Assembly (NCBI RefSeq): GCF_023369555.1
Contig: NZ_JACJVC010000003.1
Span: forward strand, 148,787-212,786
Direction: 5' to 3'
DNA length: 64,000 bases
DNA from: Actinomyces sp. AC-20-1
GTDB lineage: Bacteria; Actinomycetota; Actinomycetes; Actinomycetales; Actinomycetaceae
The notes under the pieces are model-generated. The model was not told where the DNA came from and did not search any database. It saw only the letters and a program-made list of their open reading frames with translations. Of this stretch, positions 9,680 through 18,674 are shown in pieces. How positions within the stretch are numbered: the stretch's first letter is position 1; each line of letters starts with the position of its first letter. The position numbers and the translations under genes were made by a program.

Positions 9680-9714
9680 CGGAACCGTTCGATCGGGGCA
9701 ATCGAAAATGTTTC
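9680..9714. promoter_or_regulatory. Putative LacI-family operators upstream of the binding-protein gene
   Basis: Two related dyads occur here: CGGAACCGTTCG at 9680-9691 and CGAAAATGTTTC at 9703-9714. Both lie downstream of the predicted -10 box of the minus-strand promoter, where a repressor would block transcription. The first matches the 27828 element (CGAAAACGTTCG) at 10 of 12 positions. Confidence 0.5.
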
Positions 9715-9735
9715 AGTTCTACGCTCGTGACGTTT

Positions 9736-9763
9736 AGTATATCCAGAGAGCAAATGGGGTCAA
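9736..9763 (-). promoter_or_regulatory. Predicted promoter of the binding protein-permease-GH3 operon
   Basis: On the minus strand there is a -35 box TTGACC (9758-9763) and a -10 box TATACT (9736-9741) separated by 16 bp. The operator-like dyads start about 22 bp downstream. The sequence is strikingly A/T-rich compared with its surroundings. Confidence 0.65.
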
Positions 9764-9997
9764 GATCTTCGAAATCCCAGTCGAAATCCGCGCCATACCT
9801 CAGTTTCCGCCCCCTTTGCCGCGAACATGAACGTATCGGTCAGACCCACGGCACGACGTCACTTCCACCCCGATGGAAGGGCTCAGACCCCACATGTCCG
9901 AAACTCCGTTAGCCTTGGGGCCGACGACAGGCGCAGCGCACGGGAGGCCCTGCCCGTCCCGCACAGCCTGATCGCGCTCCGACCCCAGGAGGACCCC

Positions 9998-11020
9998 ATG
10001 GCCCCGCGCCGACGCATCACACTCGACCAGATCGCCGAGGCCGCCGAGGTCTCGCGAGCCACCGTCTCCAAGGCGCTCAACGGACGCGAGGACGTCGCCG
10101 AGCTCACCCGTCAGCGCGTCCTGGAGGCGGCCCGCTCCCTCGGCTACGTGCTGCCCCTCTCACCCTCCGGCCGTACCCGGGTGCTCACCGTCGCGCTCGA
10201 CACCCTGGAGAGCTACTACGTCAACCGGGTCCTCGCCGGGGTGCTCAGCGCCGCCCACGACCACGGCACGGTCGTCGACGTCCGCATCTTCCCCGACCAC
10301 GAGGAGTCGCGCTCCGCCACCTGGGTCCAGCGCGTGGTCGAGGCGGGCCACCTCGGGCTCATCACCGTCACCCGCGAGCTCAGCCCGGACCAGCACCGGG
10401 TCATCCGTGCCGCGAGCCTGCCCGTCATCGCCCTGGACCCCCTGCAGGAGGAGGACAGCGACGTCCCGACGATCTCCTCCGCGAACTGGAACGGCGGCAT
10501 GCGCGCCACCGGCCACCTCATCGCCCTGGGGCACCGGCGCATCGGCTTCGCCGCGGGGCCGGCCAGCTCCCTGCCGGCCCGCGAGCGCGAGATGGGCTAC
10601 CGCTCGGCGGTGCTGGAGGCGGGCCTCGGCATCGACGAGCGCCTCATCGGCGGTGACGGCTACACCTACGCCTCCGGCCTCGAGGCCGCCTCGGCGATGC
10701 TCGCGCTGCCGCCGGCGCAGCGTCCGACGGCGATCATGGCCGTGTGCGACGTCGTCGCCATGGGTGTGTACGAGGCGGCCCGGCGCGCAGGGCTGTCGGT
10801 GCCCGAGGACCTGTCCGTCGTCGGCTACGACGACACCTTCCTCGCCGAGTGCGCCGCACCCCCGCTCACCACCATCCACCAGGCCCTCGAGACCATGGGC
10901 GCCCGGGCGGTGGAGGCGGTCCACGACCTCGCGGCGGGATCGGCCCGGACGATCGGCTCCGTGCAGATCCCCACCTACCTGGTCGAGCGGGCCTCGGCAG
11001 CGCCGCCGCGCACCGCATGA
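9998..11020 (+). CDS. LacI-family transcriptional regulator
   Basis: This 340-residue repressor has an N-terminal helix-turn-helix (RITLDQIAEAAEVSRATVSKAL) with hinge, then a periplasmic-binding-protein-like effector domain. The C-terminal signature VPEDLSVVGYDDTFLAE is typical of LacI/GalR. The ATG at 9998 follows AGGAGG by 4-5 nt; an in-frame start at 9827 would add a segment with no homology signal. It is divergent from the transporter/GH3 operon and probably represses it through the CGAA/TTCG dyads. Its C-terminal half is nearly identical to the LacI gene at 27926, suggesting recent duplication or gene conversion. Confidence 0.93.
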   Translation: MAPRRRITLDQIAEAAEVSRATVSKALNGREDVAELTRQRVLEAARSLGYVLPLSPSGRTRVLTVALDTLESYYVNRVLAGVLSAAHDHGTVVDVRIFPDHEESRSATWVQRVVEAGHLGLITVTRELSPDQHRVIRAASLPVIALDPLQEEDSDVPTISSANWNGGMRATGHLIALGHRRIGFAAGPASSLPAREREMGYRSAVLEAGLGIDERLIGGDGYTYASGLEAASAMLALPPAQRPTAIMAVCDVVAMGVYEAARRAGLSVPEDLSVVGYDDTFLAECAAPPLTTIHQALETMGARAVEAVHDLAAGSARTIGSVQIPTYLVERASAAPPRTA

Positions 11021-11029
11021 CGGCGATTT

Positions 11030-11041
11030 CGAAACGCATCG
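11030..11041. promoter_or_regulatory. Possible operator upstream of second LacI gene
   Basis: CGAAACGCATCG matches the proposed CGAA-N4-TTCG operator at 9 of 12 positions and starts 72 bp before the start of the frameshifted LacI gene. The assignment is by motif similarity only. Confidence 0.3.
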
Positions 11042-11101
11042 AGATTGCTCGTTGACTTACCTACGATCCCAGAAGGGCGCCGGAGAGACCGCGGAGGACC
11101 C

Positions 11102-12156
11102 ATGAGCGAGCCCAGCCAGCCGCAGCGCGCTGTCACGCTGGCCGACGTCGCGGCCCAGGCGGGTGTCTCCAAGGCCGCCGCCTCCAAGGCCCTCAACAAC
11201 CGTGACGACGTCTCCGCCTCCACCCGCGCCCGTGTGCTCGCCGCAGCCACTGCCCTCGGCTACACCAAGCCACCGCGCACCGGCCCGCTCCCCTGCAGAC
11301 CATCGCCCTCGTCCTGGCGGACCTGCGCTCCGTCTACGGCCTCGAGATCATCAACGGCGCCACCACCGCCGCCATGGGCACCGGTACCTCCATCGCCGTC
11401 AGCCGCCGCCAGAGGGAGGACGAGGGCACCGACCTCGCGCCGCTGAGCCCGTCCTGGTTCACCCAGATGCGCTCACGCGGGTGCATCGGCTGCGTCGTCG
11501 CGACGGTCGAGCTGTCGGCCGCCCAGGTGGCCGCCGCCCGCCACGAGGGCATCCCGATCGTCGTCATCGACCCCCTCGGCCCCGTCCACGAGGGGACCGT
11601 CTCCATCGGGGCGACGAACTGGAACGGCGGCGTCCAGGCCACCGAGCACCTGGTCAACCTCGGCCACGAGCGCATCGCCGTCATCAATGGCGTCCCCACC
11701 TCCGTGCCCGCGCAGGAGCGGCTGAGGGGGATCCTGACGGCGATGCGCGCCCACGGGATCACGCTGGGCAAGCGCCTGGTCCACACCGGCGCCTACGTCT
11801 ACGAGACCGGCTTCGCCGGTGCCGTCCGGTGGTTCTCCCTGCCGCCCGGGCAGCGCCCCACGGCTGTTCTCGCTGGATCGGACGTCTGCGCCATGGGCGT
11901 GTACGAGGCGGCTCGCCGCGCGGGGCTGCGCGTGCCCGAGGACGTGAGCGTCGTCGGCTTCGACGACTCCGCGATCGCCTCCTGGGCCTCCCCCAGGCTC
12001 ACCACCGTGCGTCAGCCGCTGGCACGCATGGGCGCCGAGGCCGTGAGGACGATCGTCGAGCACCGCTCCGGCCGCCCTCTGGTCACCGCCGTCCCCATGC
12101 GCATCGAGACCACGCTCATCGAGCGCGACTCGACCGCGCCGCCGGCCGCGGCCTAG
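11102..12156 (+). pseudogene. LacI-family regulator with single-base frameshift
   Basis: The gene starts at the ATG at 11102 after a GGAGG site. It encodes a complete LacI helix-turn-helix (TLADVAAQAGVSKAAASKAL) up to about 11290. The effector domain continues one frame away (TIALVLADLRSVYGLEIING and onward) to the stop at 12156. Adding one C to the run CCCC at 11290-11293 would join both parts into a normal ~352-residue protein, so a single-base deletion or sequencing error is the simplest cause. If real, DNA binding and ligand binding are uncoupled and the gene is inactive. It lies between the first LacI gene and a CUT1 transporter it would be expected to control. Confidence 0.85.
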
Positions 12157-12160
12157 CACG

Positions 12161-12198
12161 CGTGGAGGGCGGTGCCGCTGGTGGCACCGCCCTCCACG
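12161..12198. terminator. Terminator hairpin between convergent genes
   Basis: A perfect 16-bp stem (12161-12176 with 12183-12198) closes a 6-nt loop directly after the LacI stop codon and just before the end of the minus-strand permease. It probably terminates transcription from both sides. Confidence 0.8.
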
Positions 12199-12224
12199 TC
12201 GTTCCGGGCCCGGGGCCCGTCAGG

Positions 12225-13058
12225 TCACTTGCCCACTCCGGCCGTCAGGCCTGCGACCATCTGCCTGCGCCCGAAGGTGTAGGCGACGATGAGGGGCAGG
12301 GCGCTGAGCACGACGGCGGCGAGGATGGCCGGGGTGTCGGAGCTGAAGGAGCCCTGGAAGTTCCACAGTGACAGCGGCAGCACGCGCTTGTTGGCGCTCT
12401 GCGTGAGGATGAGGGGGAAGAGGAACCCGTTCCACACGTTGAGGGCGTCGTAGATGCCCACGGTGACGAGGGCCGGCTTGCACAGCGGGGCGGCCAGGCG
12501 CCACATCATCTGCCAGTCCGTCGCGCCGTCGACCTTCATCGACTCGAAGAGCTCCTTGGGGACGTCACGCAGGAAGTTCGTGAGGATGAGCACCGAGATC
12601 GGGATGGCGAAGGCGATGGAGGGCAGGATGATCGCCCAGAGGGAGTCGTACAGACCCATCTGGACGATGAGGTAGTAGACCGGCACGATCGTCGCCTGGA
12701 TCGGGATCGCGATGCCCAGCAGGAACATCGAGAAGATCCGGTCCGAGAACCGCGTGCGGCTGCGGACGATGACGTACGAGGCCATGAAGGCGATGACCAG
12801 GACCGCTGCGACGGTCGCGACCGTCACGAGGACCGAGTTCGCGAAGTACATCCAGAAGTCGTTCTCGAAGACCGTGATGTAGGCGCGCAGTGTCGGGTTG
12901 CTGGGCAGCGCGAGCGGGTTCTCGACGTAGTAGTCCGCCTGCGAGCGCAGCGACGTGACGATGATGTAGTAGATCGGGATGATCGCGACCAGGAGCCACA
13001 GCCAGCCGAGGAGGCCGCCGAGGACGTTGGGGCGCTGCCCGCCCTGTTTCTTGAGCAT
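12225..13058 (-). CDS. Carbohydrate ABC transporter permease, MalG/CUT1 type
   Basis: This 277-residue permease has six transmembrane segments and an EAA loop variant (ELFESMKVDGATDWQMMWRL). The ATG at 13058 overlaps the stop of the upstream permease by one base (TGATG), showing coupling; the longer in-frame extension upstream is only a shadow of that permease. It is the last gene of a binding protein-permease-permease operon running from 15288. The substrate is unknown, but acetyl-xylan esterase next door suggests an acetylated xylo-oligosaccharide. Confidence 0.92.
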   Translation of the reverse strand: MLKKQGGQRPNVLGGLLGWLWLLVAIIPIYYIIVTSLRSQADYYVENPLALPSNPTLRAYITVFENDFWMYFANSVLVTVATVAAVLVIAFMASYVIVRSRTRFSDRIFSMFLLGIAIPIQATIVPVYYLIVQMGLYDSLWAIILPSIAFAIPISVLILTNFLRDVPKELFESMKVDGATDWQMMWRLAAPLCKPALVTVGIYDALNVWNGFLFPLILTQSANKRVLPLSLWNFQGSFSSDTPAILAAVVLSALPLIVAYTFGRRQMVAGLTAGVGK

Positions 13059-13966
13059 CAGTTCGCCCCCTCCATCGTCGACTCCATCTTGGAGGAGCCT
13101 GAGAGCTTGTTGAGCAGGTAGGAGATCGTCAGCCCCACCACCACGAGCAGCACGCCGAGCACGGCGGCGCCGCCCATGTTGTAGGAGCGGAACCCGGTGA
13201 GGTACATGTCGAGGGCGAGCACACGGGTGGCGTTGCCCGGGCCCCCGGCGGTCATGACGAAGATGAGGTCGAAGTAGGTCAGCGACCCGACGATCATGAG
13301 CGTCGAGGAGGTGACGATGGTGTTGCGCAGCTGCGGCAGGGTGATGTGCCAGAAGGTCTGCCACCGGTTGGCGCCGTCGATCATGGCGGCCTCGTTGATG
13401 GAGACGGGGATCTGGCGCGCAGCGCCCTGGTAGAGCAGCGAGTGGAAGGGCACGAAGCACCACGCGATGACGAACATCACCGTGTAGTAGGCCAGTGTCG
13501 GGTTGCCGAGGAAGTCCTGTGAGAGCAGGTCGAGGCCGAAGGCCCGCGACATCCCGAAGTTCGGGTCCAGCAGCGCGTTGAAGGCGATGCCGACCGCCGT
13601 CGCCGAGAACAGCAGCGGCAGGAAGTACAGGACGGACAGGACGTTGCGGTACCTCTCCTTGCCCGCCATGAACACTCCGAGCAGGAGCGAGATCGGCGTC
13701 TGGATGAGCCAGCACAGGAGGGTCATTCCGAGCGTGAGCAGGATTCCGTGCTGGGTGACGTCGTTGCCCAGCATCGTCCTCCAGTTGTCCAGCCCGGTGA
13801 AGCGCAGGGCCCCGAGGCCGTCCCAGCTCATGAAGGACAGGACGAAGACCCCGATGAGGGGGACGAGGGCGAACACGCCGAAGAAGAGCAGCGCCGGTGC
13901 CGCGATCCAGGGGCTGGGGCCCGTGCGCAGCCTCTTGCCCTCCTTGGCGGGGACGGTGGTGCTCAT
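13058..13966 (-). CDS. Carbohydrate ABC transporter permease, MalF/CUT1 type
   Basis: This 302-residue membrane protein has a basic N-terminus, about six transmembrane helices and an EAA-type motif (VSINEAAMIDGANRWQTFWHI). Its ATG at 13966 overlaps the stop of the upstream binding-protein gene by 4 bp, and its own stop overlaps the start of the partner permease. It forms the channel with the MalG-type protein downstream. No ATPase is encoded nearby, so a shared ATPase is likely. Confidence 0.92.
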   Translation of the reverse strand: MSTTVPAKEGKRLRTGPSPWIAAPALLFFGVFALVPLIGVFVLSFMSWDGLGALRFTGLDNWRTMLGNDVTQHGILLTLGMTLLCWLIQTPISLLLGVFMAGKERYRNVLSVLYFLPLLFSATAVGIAFNALLDPNFGMSRAFGLDLLSQDFLGNPTLAYYTVMFVIAWCFVPFHSLLYQGAARQIPVSINEAAMIDGANRWQTFWHITLPQLRNTIVTSSTLMIVGSLTYFDLIFVMTAGGPGNATRVLALDMYLTGFRSYNMGGAAVLGVLLVVVGLTISYLLNKLSGSSKMESTMEGAN

Positions 13967-15288
13967 GCCAGGGTCGCGTTCATCTTCTCGACGAACTCCT
14001 GCGGCGTCTGGGACAGAAGGAAGATCTGGGACAGGTTGGTGAGCAGCTCCTGCGCCTGGGCGGAGGGCAGCGCCTGGTCCCAGGACATCTGGAAGTGCCC
14101 GGCGTTCTTGGCCAGGTTGTAGCCGAAGGTGAGGTAGTCCTCGAACTCGGATCCCTTGATGGCCTCCTCGGCGTTGAGCGCGCCCGGGATGAGGCCCTGC
14201 TCGACGCACTTGGCGACATAGGCGTCGGTCAGCATCTCCTCGTTGAGATAGGCGATGGCGGCCTGGCGCGCCTCCTCACTGGCCGAGCTGGTCACGGACC
14301 AGTAGTTGGCCGGGTTGCCCGTGACGTTGGACGGGTCCCCCTTGCCACCCGCCACGGTCGGGAAGGTGGTGTAGCCGAGGTTGCCGGAGGCGACCATGTC
14401 CGGGGCGTCCGCGAGGAAGTTGGAGTAGACCCAGGAGCCCTGCAGCACCATGGCGGCCTTGCCCGTGTGGACCAGGGCGAGGTCGGCGTTCGAGTCCGCG
14501 TCCACACTGCCGTAGGTGTCGCCAAGGCCCCCGGCCCTGACCATGTCCTGGATCTTGGTCAGGGCCTCGGTGAAGGCGGGGTCGGACCAGGCGCCCGCCT
14601 CACCGGCGAGCACGCGGTTGAAGACCTCCGGGCCGCCGATGCGGTCCGTGAGGTACTGGATCCACATGAGGTAGGGCCACTGGGAGGCGCCGGCCTCGGC
14701 GAAGGGGATGTAGCCCGCGGCCGTGAAGACGGGGATGAGGGCCATGAGCTCGTCCCAGGTGGTCGGGGGCTCGGCGCCTGCGGCGGCGAAGACCTCCTTG
14801 TTGTAGTAGATGAGCACCGGCTGGGTGTTGTTGTTCGGCAGGGCGTAGACCTTGCCGTCCACCTTGCCGATCTCGAGCAGGGAGGGGATGAGGCGCTCCT
14901 GCGCGGCGGCCGTGAGGTCGGTGAGGTCGATGACCTGGTCGTTGCTCACGTAGTCGACCAGTGTCCCTCCGGCCCAGCTGTAGAGCAGGGTGGGGGCGTT
15001 GCCGGAGCCGACGGCGGTACGGATCTTCTCCTTGTAGGCGTCGTTGGCGAAGACCTCGTAGGTGATCTGCTGGTCGGCGTGGGCCTCGTTCCAGCGGTCG
15101 AAGGAGTCGCGCATCGTCATCTCGGAGCCGCCGGTGAGGAACCAGACGGTGGCACCGTCGGCGGAGGCGCCACCACCGGGACGGGTCCCGCCGCCGCAGG
15201 CGGCGAGGGTGGCGGCCAGGCCGGTGGCCAGCAGACCGCCGATGGCGTGGCGGCGGGTGAGCATGATGCGGGAAGCGTGCGAAGACAT
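13963..15288 (-). CDS. Sugar ABC transporter substrate-binding lipoprotein (CUT1)
   Basis: This 441-residue solute-binding protein has a twin-arginine-like leader (LTRRHAIGG) and a lipobox LAAC followed by a Gly-rich linker, so it should be exported folded or by Sec and lipid-anchored. The mature region has the family 1 pattern TVWFLTGGSEMTMRD. A GAGAGG site precedes the ATG at 15288. First gene of a three-gene transporter operon, divergent from the acetyl-xylan esterase at 15507. Confidence 0.92.
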   Translation of the reverse strand: MSSHASRIMLTRRHAIGGLLATGLAATLAACGGGTRPGGGASADGATVWFLTGGSEMTMRDSFDRWNEAHADQQITYEVFANDAYKEKIRTAVGSGNAPTLLYSWAGGTLVDYVSNDQVIDLTDLTAAAQERLIPSLLEIGKVDGKVYALPNNNTQPVLIYYNKEVFAAAGAEPPTTWDELMALIPVFTAAGYIPFAEAGASQWPYLMWIQYLTDRIGGPEVFNRVLAGEAGAWSDPAFTEALTKIQDMVRAGGLGDTYGSVDADSNADLALVHTGKAAMVLQGSWVYSNFLADAPDMVASGNLGYTTFPTVAGGKGDPSNVTGNPANYWSVTSSASEEARQAAIAYLNEEMLTDAYVAKCVEQGLIPGALNAEEAIKGSEFEDYLTFGYNLAKNAGHFQMSWDQALPSAQAQELLTNLSQIFLLSQTPQEFVEKMNATLA

Positions 15289-15506
15289 GGGAACCTCTCT
15301 TCTTGTGCCGGGCCCTGCCCGGGTGTCGACGACCGTGTCGAAACAGCCTCAGCGTCATTGCTGAGCCGATCACAAGATGCTACTCATGAAGGCGGTGCGC
15401 CCGCAGGCATTTGACAGCCCCGTACAACAAAACGACCAGAGTGAGGTCACAGCCTGCGTCCCGGCACAGCCTTCACTTACTCGCGCGAGACAACAAGGAC
15501 TCCCCC

Positions 15507-16511
15507 GTGCCCCGTTTCGACCTGTCCCCCGACCAGCTCGAGGTCTTCAACCCCGAGGTCCCCGAGCCCACGGACCTCGACGCCTTCTGGGCCCGCACCC
15601 TGGACGAGAGCCCCGCCGACCCCGGCTCCGTCACCACCGCGGCGGTGGACACCCCCCTGTGCACGGTGACGGTGCACGACGTCACCTTCACCGGCTACGC
15701 CGGCGACCCGGTGCGCGCGTGGCTCATCCTCCCCGCCACCGGCACCGACGACGCCCCGCTGCCCACCGTCGTCGAGTACCTTGGCATGGGCGGCGGACGC
15801 GGCCTGCCCCACGACCACCTCACCTGGGCCAGCGCCGGCTACGCGCACCTCGTCGTCGACACCCGCGGCCAGGGCTCCCACTGGGGCTCCGGCGGCGACA
15901 CGCCCGACCCCCACGGGCACGGCCCCGCCACCGCGGGCTTCGCCACGCACGGCATCGAGGACCCGGAGCACTACCTGTACCGGCGCCTGTTCGTCGACGC
16001 CCACCACGCCGTCGTGTCCGCCGCCGCGCTGCCCCGGGTCGACGCCAGCCGCATCGCCGTCACCGGCGGCTCGCAGGGAGGCGCGCTCGCCATCGCGGCC
16101 GTCGCGCTGGGCGCCCCGGCCGTCGCCGCCATGCCGGACGTGCCCTTCCTCGCCAACATCCCCCGCGCCGTCGGCATGACCGCCGAGCCGCCCTACGCGG
16201 ACATCGTCACCTACCTGTCCGTGCACCGCGACGCCGTCGACCAGGTCCTGCGCACGCTGTCCTACTTCGACGTCGCCGCCCTCGCCCGCCGCGCCCGCGT
16301 GCCCGCCCTGTTCTCCACCGCGCTCATGGACATGGTCTGCCCGCCGTCGACGGTGTTCACGGCCCGCAACAAGTGGGGGGAGATGGCGCCCGACGGCGAG
16401 CGCCCCGACCTGCCGCAGGTACGCGTCTACCCCTTCAACGGGCACGAGGGCGGCGAGTCCTACCAGTGGCGGGAGAAGGTCGCCTGGCTCGACGCTCTCC
16501 TGGGGCGCTGA
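15507..16511 (+). CDS. axe: Acetyl-xylan esterase/cephalosporin-C deacetylase, CE7
   Basis: This 334-residue alpha/beta-hydrolase should remove O-acetyl groups from short xylo-oligosaccharides in the cytoplasm. The three CE7 signatures are present: RGQ (VVDTRGQGS), the nucleophile elbow GGSQGG, and HE (NGHEGGESY), plus an aspartate in DMVCPP. I chose the GTG at 15507 because AAGGA lies 7 nt before it and the protein then aligns with the shorter paralogue at 26575. No signal peptide. It is divergent from the CUT1 transporter, consistent with deacetylating that transporter's cargo. Confidence 0.9.
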   Translation: MPRFDLSPDQLEVFNPEVPEPTDLDAFWARTLDESPADPGSVTTAAVDTPLCTVTVHDVTFTGYAGDPVRAWLILPATGTDDAPLPTVVEYLGMGGGRGLPHDHLTWASAGYAHLVVDTRGQGSHWGSGGDTPDPHGHGPATAGFATHGIEDPEHYLYRRLFVDAHHAVVSAAALPRVDASRIAVTGGSQGGALAIAAVALGAPAVAAMPDVPFLANIPRAVGMTAEPPYADIVTYLSVHRDAVDQVLRTLSYFDVAALARRARVPALFSTALMDMVCPPSTVFTARNKWGEMAPDGERPDLPQVRVYPFNGHEGGESYQWREKVAWLDALLGR

Positions 16512-16537
16512 GCCCACCGCCGAAGACCCTTCACTGA

Positions 16538-16576
16538 GAGCCGGCCCCGGACACTGGCGCGCTCGGGTCCCGGCTC
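16538..16576. terminator. Bidirectional terminator-like hairpin
   Basis: GAGCCGG at 16538-16544 pairs with CCGGCTC at 16570-16576, and inner GGAC/GTCC can extend pairing. It lies in the 67-bp gap between the convergent esterase (+) and alpha-glucuronidase (-) genes. Confidence 0.5.
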
Positions 16577-16578
16577 AC

Positions 16579-18639
16579 TCAGGCGTATACCTCACGGCCG
16601 CGCTCATCGGCGACACCGCTGTGGCGCAGGAAGTAGGTGCACACCTGGTCCCGCCACTCGGTGGCGTTGCGCTCCTGGGCCTCCCAGCGCCGGTCGATGT
16701 CCTCGCGCACGGCGAGCGGCACCTGATCGCGCACACTCTGCCAGCGGCGACGCATGGCACGCACCTGCTCCACGCCGTCGAAGTGGGTGTCGTAGATCCG
16801 CTGGATGAGGGTGGTGCCGGACTCGGGCAGCACCTGGGTGTACGGCAGGTGGTGGAAGAACAGAAGCAGGCGCTCGGGGCAGGTCTCAAGACTTCGGTAG
16901 CGCTCGGCGAGCGCCGGCGGGTACTGCTCGGTGTAGCCCGAGCCCGTCGGTGTGCGGTCCACACCCACCCCGTCACGGTCCGCGAAGTGGTAGGTACCCC
17001 AGGGCGAGTACTCGTAGCCATCGATGCTGGGCCCGTAGTGGCCTCCGGGGGTGACCATGAAGCCGACGCCGAGCGGCGAGGTGTAGTCCTCATAGGCACC
17101 GCGTGAGGCCATGAGGATCTCGCTGAGCCCGGCGGTCAGGGTATCGTCCCCCGCGAAGGAGGCAGCCGCCCACTCCCGGGCGAGGGTCTCGCTGTCGGCG
17201 TCCAGGTCCCAGGTGAGGCGCCCGTAGCCGTAGAGGTTGGCCTGGGAGAAGGTGTTGCCGGTCCAGCTCGGCTCACGGCCCACGTTGGCGACGGCGACGA
17301 GGGCAGCGGCTCGGCGCACGAGGTCCTCGTGCAGGCGGGTGCCGTGGTCCCCGGCGACGTCGAGGTCAAGGACTTCTCTCCAGGCGGTGGGCAGAAAGTA
17401 CGTGTCCCACGCGTGTCCCGTGTACTCCTGGGTGACCTGCAGCTCGAGGGCGACACGGGTGTCCCGCAGCCCCAGCAGGAGCGGGGAGACCGGCTCGCGG
17501 ACCTGGAAGTCGATGGGACCGTTCTTGACCTGGAGGATGACGTTACCGGCGAAGCGTCCGTCAAGGGGCATGAAGTGGTCGTAGGCGGCACGGGCCCGGT
17601 CAAGGGTGCGGTCGCGCCAGTCCTGACGGTGGTTGTAGACGAAGCAGCGCCACATGAGCACGCCGTCGTGGGGCGCGAGGACCTGAGCGAGGAGGTTGGC
17701 GCCGTCGGCGTGGTCGCGGCCGTAGGCGAAGGGCCCGGGCTGCCCCTCGGAGTCGGCCTTGACGACGAGCCCTCCCAGGTCCGGCACCGCCTGGTAGAGG
17801 CGCTCGACGGCCTGCGCCCACCAGGCTTGGACGTCCGGGTCCAGCGGGTCGCAGGTGCCAAGCCCGCCGAGCAGCATCGGTGAGGCGAAGCTGACGCTCA
17901 GGAAGACGGTGACGTGGTGGGGTCTGAGGATGTCGGCGATGCGGGCGACGTGGTGCAGGCGCTCGGTGAGGAGCGTGGCCTCGTGGGCGTGGACGTTGAC
18001 GTTGTTGACGCTGACGGCGTTGATGCCGAGCGAGGCGAGCAGGAGCCCGTAGTCGTCGATCCTTCCGGTGTCCTCAGTGAGCTCACCGGCCTCCCAGAAG
18101 ATCGAGTCGCCGGCGTAGCCGCGCTCGACGGTGCCCATGACGGGGTGGCGGACCATGTTGTCCCAGTGGTTGAGCATCCGCAGGCTCAGGTCCGGGGAGG
18201 TGGAGGCGGCCGCGTCGGCTCCCAGCAGGGCATCGGGCCCGACGACGAGCAGCCGCAGCAGGCCGTACATCGCACCGGCGCCGTCGGCACCGACCACGGC
18301 CATGTCCCCGGTCGCGGTGCGCACGAGGACATAGCCCTCAGCGCCCGGGCGGTGGTCCTCGAGCGCCGTGCGGGCGAGGAGGACGAGGTCCTCGGGGACG
18401 AGGGTGGCGACGTCGTTGGCGGTCGCGGCCTCAGAAGCGGTCATGACGGCCAGGAGGCGCCGGCCGGTCGGGGTGCCGGCAGCAGCAGGCGCGCTGGCGG
18501 CGACGCGTCTCCAGTCATCGACGGCCTGGAGGACAAGAGGGTCGTCTCCGGCGGCGAGGGGTTGGTAGGTGCCGAGCCACGGCTTGGTGGAGGGCTCGAG
18601 CCACAGGGGTGAGCTCGTGGCGAAGGGGGCGGTGCTCAT
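16579..18639 (-). CDS. aguA: Alpha-glucuronidase, GH67
   Basis: This 686-residue enzyme should remove 4-O-methyl-glucuronic acid from the non-reducing end of aldouronic acids produced from glucuronoxylan. Family motifs with catalytic acids are visible: E298 in KADSEG, D377 in KNGPIDFQ and E405 in VTQEYTG. The last two spaced by 28 residues as in characterised GH67 enzymes. Length fits the intracellular bacterial type and no signal peptide is present. Last gene of the operon that begins with LplB/YtcP permeases at 25400. This layout parallels the aldouronate utilisation cluster known from Paenibacillus JDR-2. Confidence 0.95.
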   Translation of the reverse strand: MSTAPFATSSPLWLEPSTKPWLGTYQPLAAGDDPLVLQAVDDWRRVAASAPAAAGTPTGRRLLAVMTASEAATANDVATLVPEDLVLLARTALEDHRPGAEGYVLVRTATGDMAVVGADGAGAMYGLLRLLVVGPDALLGADAAASTSPDLSLRMLNHWDNMVRHPVMGTVERGYAGDSIFWEAGELTEDTGRIDDYGLLLASLGINAVSVNNVNVHAHEATLLTERLHHVARIADILRPHHVTVFLSVSFASPMLLGGLGTCDPLDPDVQAWWAQAVERLYQAVPDLGGLVVKADSEGQPGPFAYGRDHADGANLLAQVLAPHDGVLMWRCFVYNHRQDWRDRTLDRARAAYDHFMPLDGRFAGNVILQVKNGPIDFQVREPVSPLLLGLRDTRVALELQVTQEYTGHAWDTYFLPTAWREVLDLDVAGDHGTRLHEDLVRRAAALVAVANVGREPSWTGNTFSQANLYGYGRLTWDLDADSETLAREWAAASFAGDDTLTAGLSEILMASRGAYEDYTSPLGVGFMVTPGGHYGPSIDGYEYSPWGTYHFADRDGVGVDRTPTGSGYTEQYPPALAERYRSLETCPERLLLFFHHLPYTQVLPESGTTLIQRIYDTHFDGVEQVRAMRRRWQSVRDQVPLAVREDIDRRWEAQERNATEWRDQVCTYFLRHSGVADERGREVYA

Positions 18640-18674
18640 GACTGCTCCAGGTCTCGAGGGGAGGGGGCGCGGCC

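Larger units (their letters stand above)
9663..9997. other. Divergent regulatory region between transporter operon and LacI gene
   Basis: This 335-bp gap holds the minus-strand promoter and operators described separately. It also has a direct repeat TCGAAATCC at 9769-9777 and 9781-9789, and the ribosome site AGGAGG at 9988-9993 for the LacI gene. No protein-coding gene is evident. Confidence 0.6.

Noticed and set aside
11163..12371. A 402-codon frame overlapping the frameshifted LacI gene
   Set aside because: It is Arg/Pro/His-rich and lacks similarity, whereas the other two frames give the two LacI domains.
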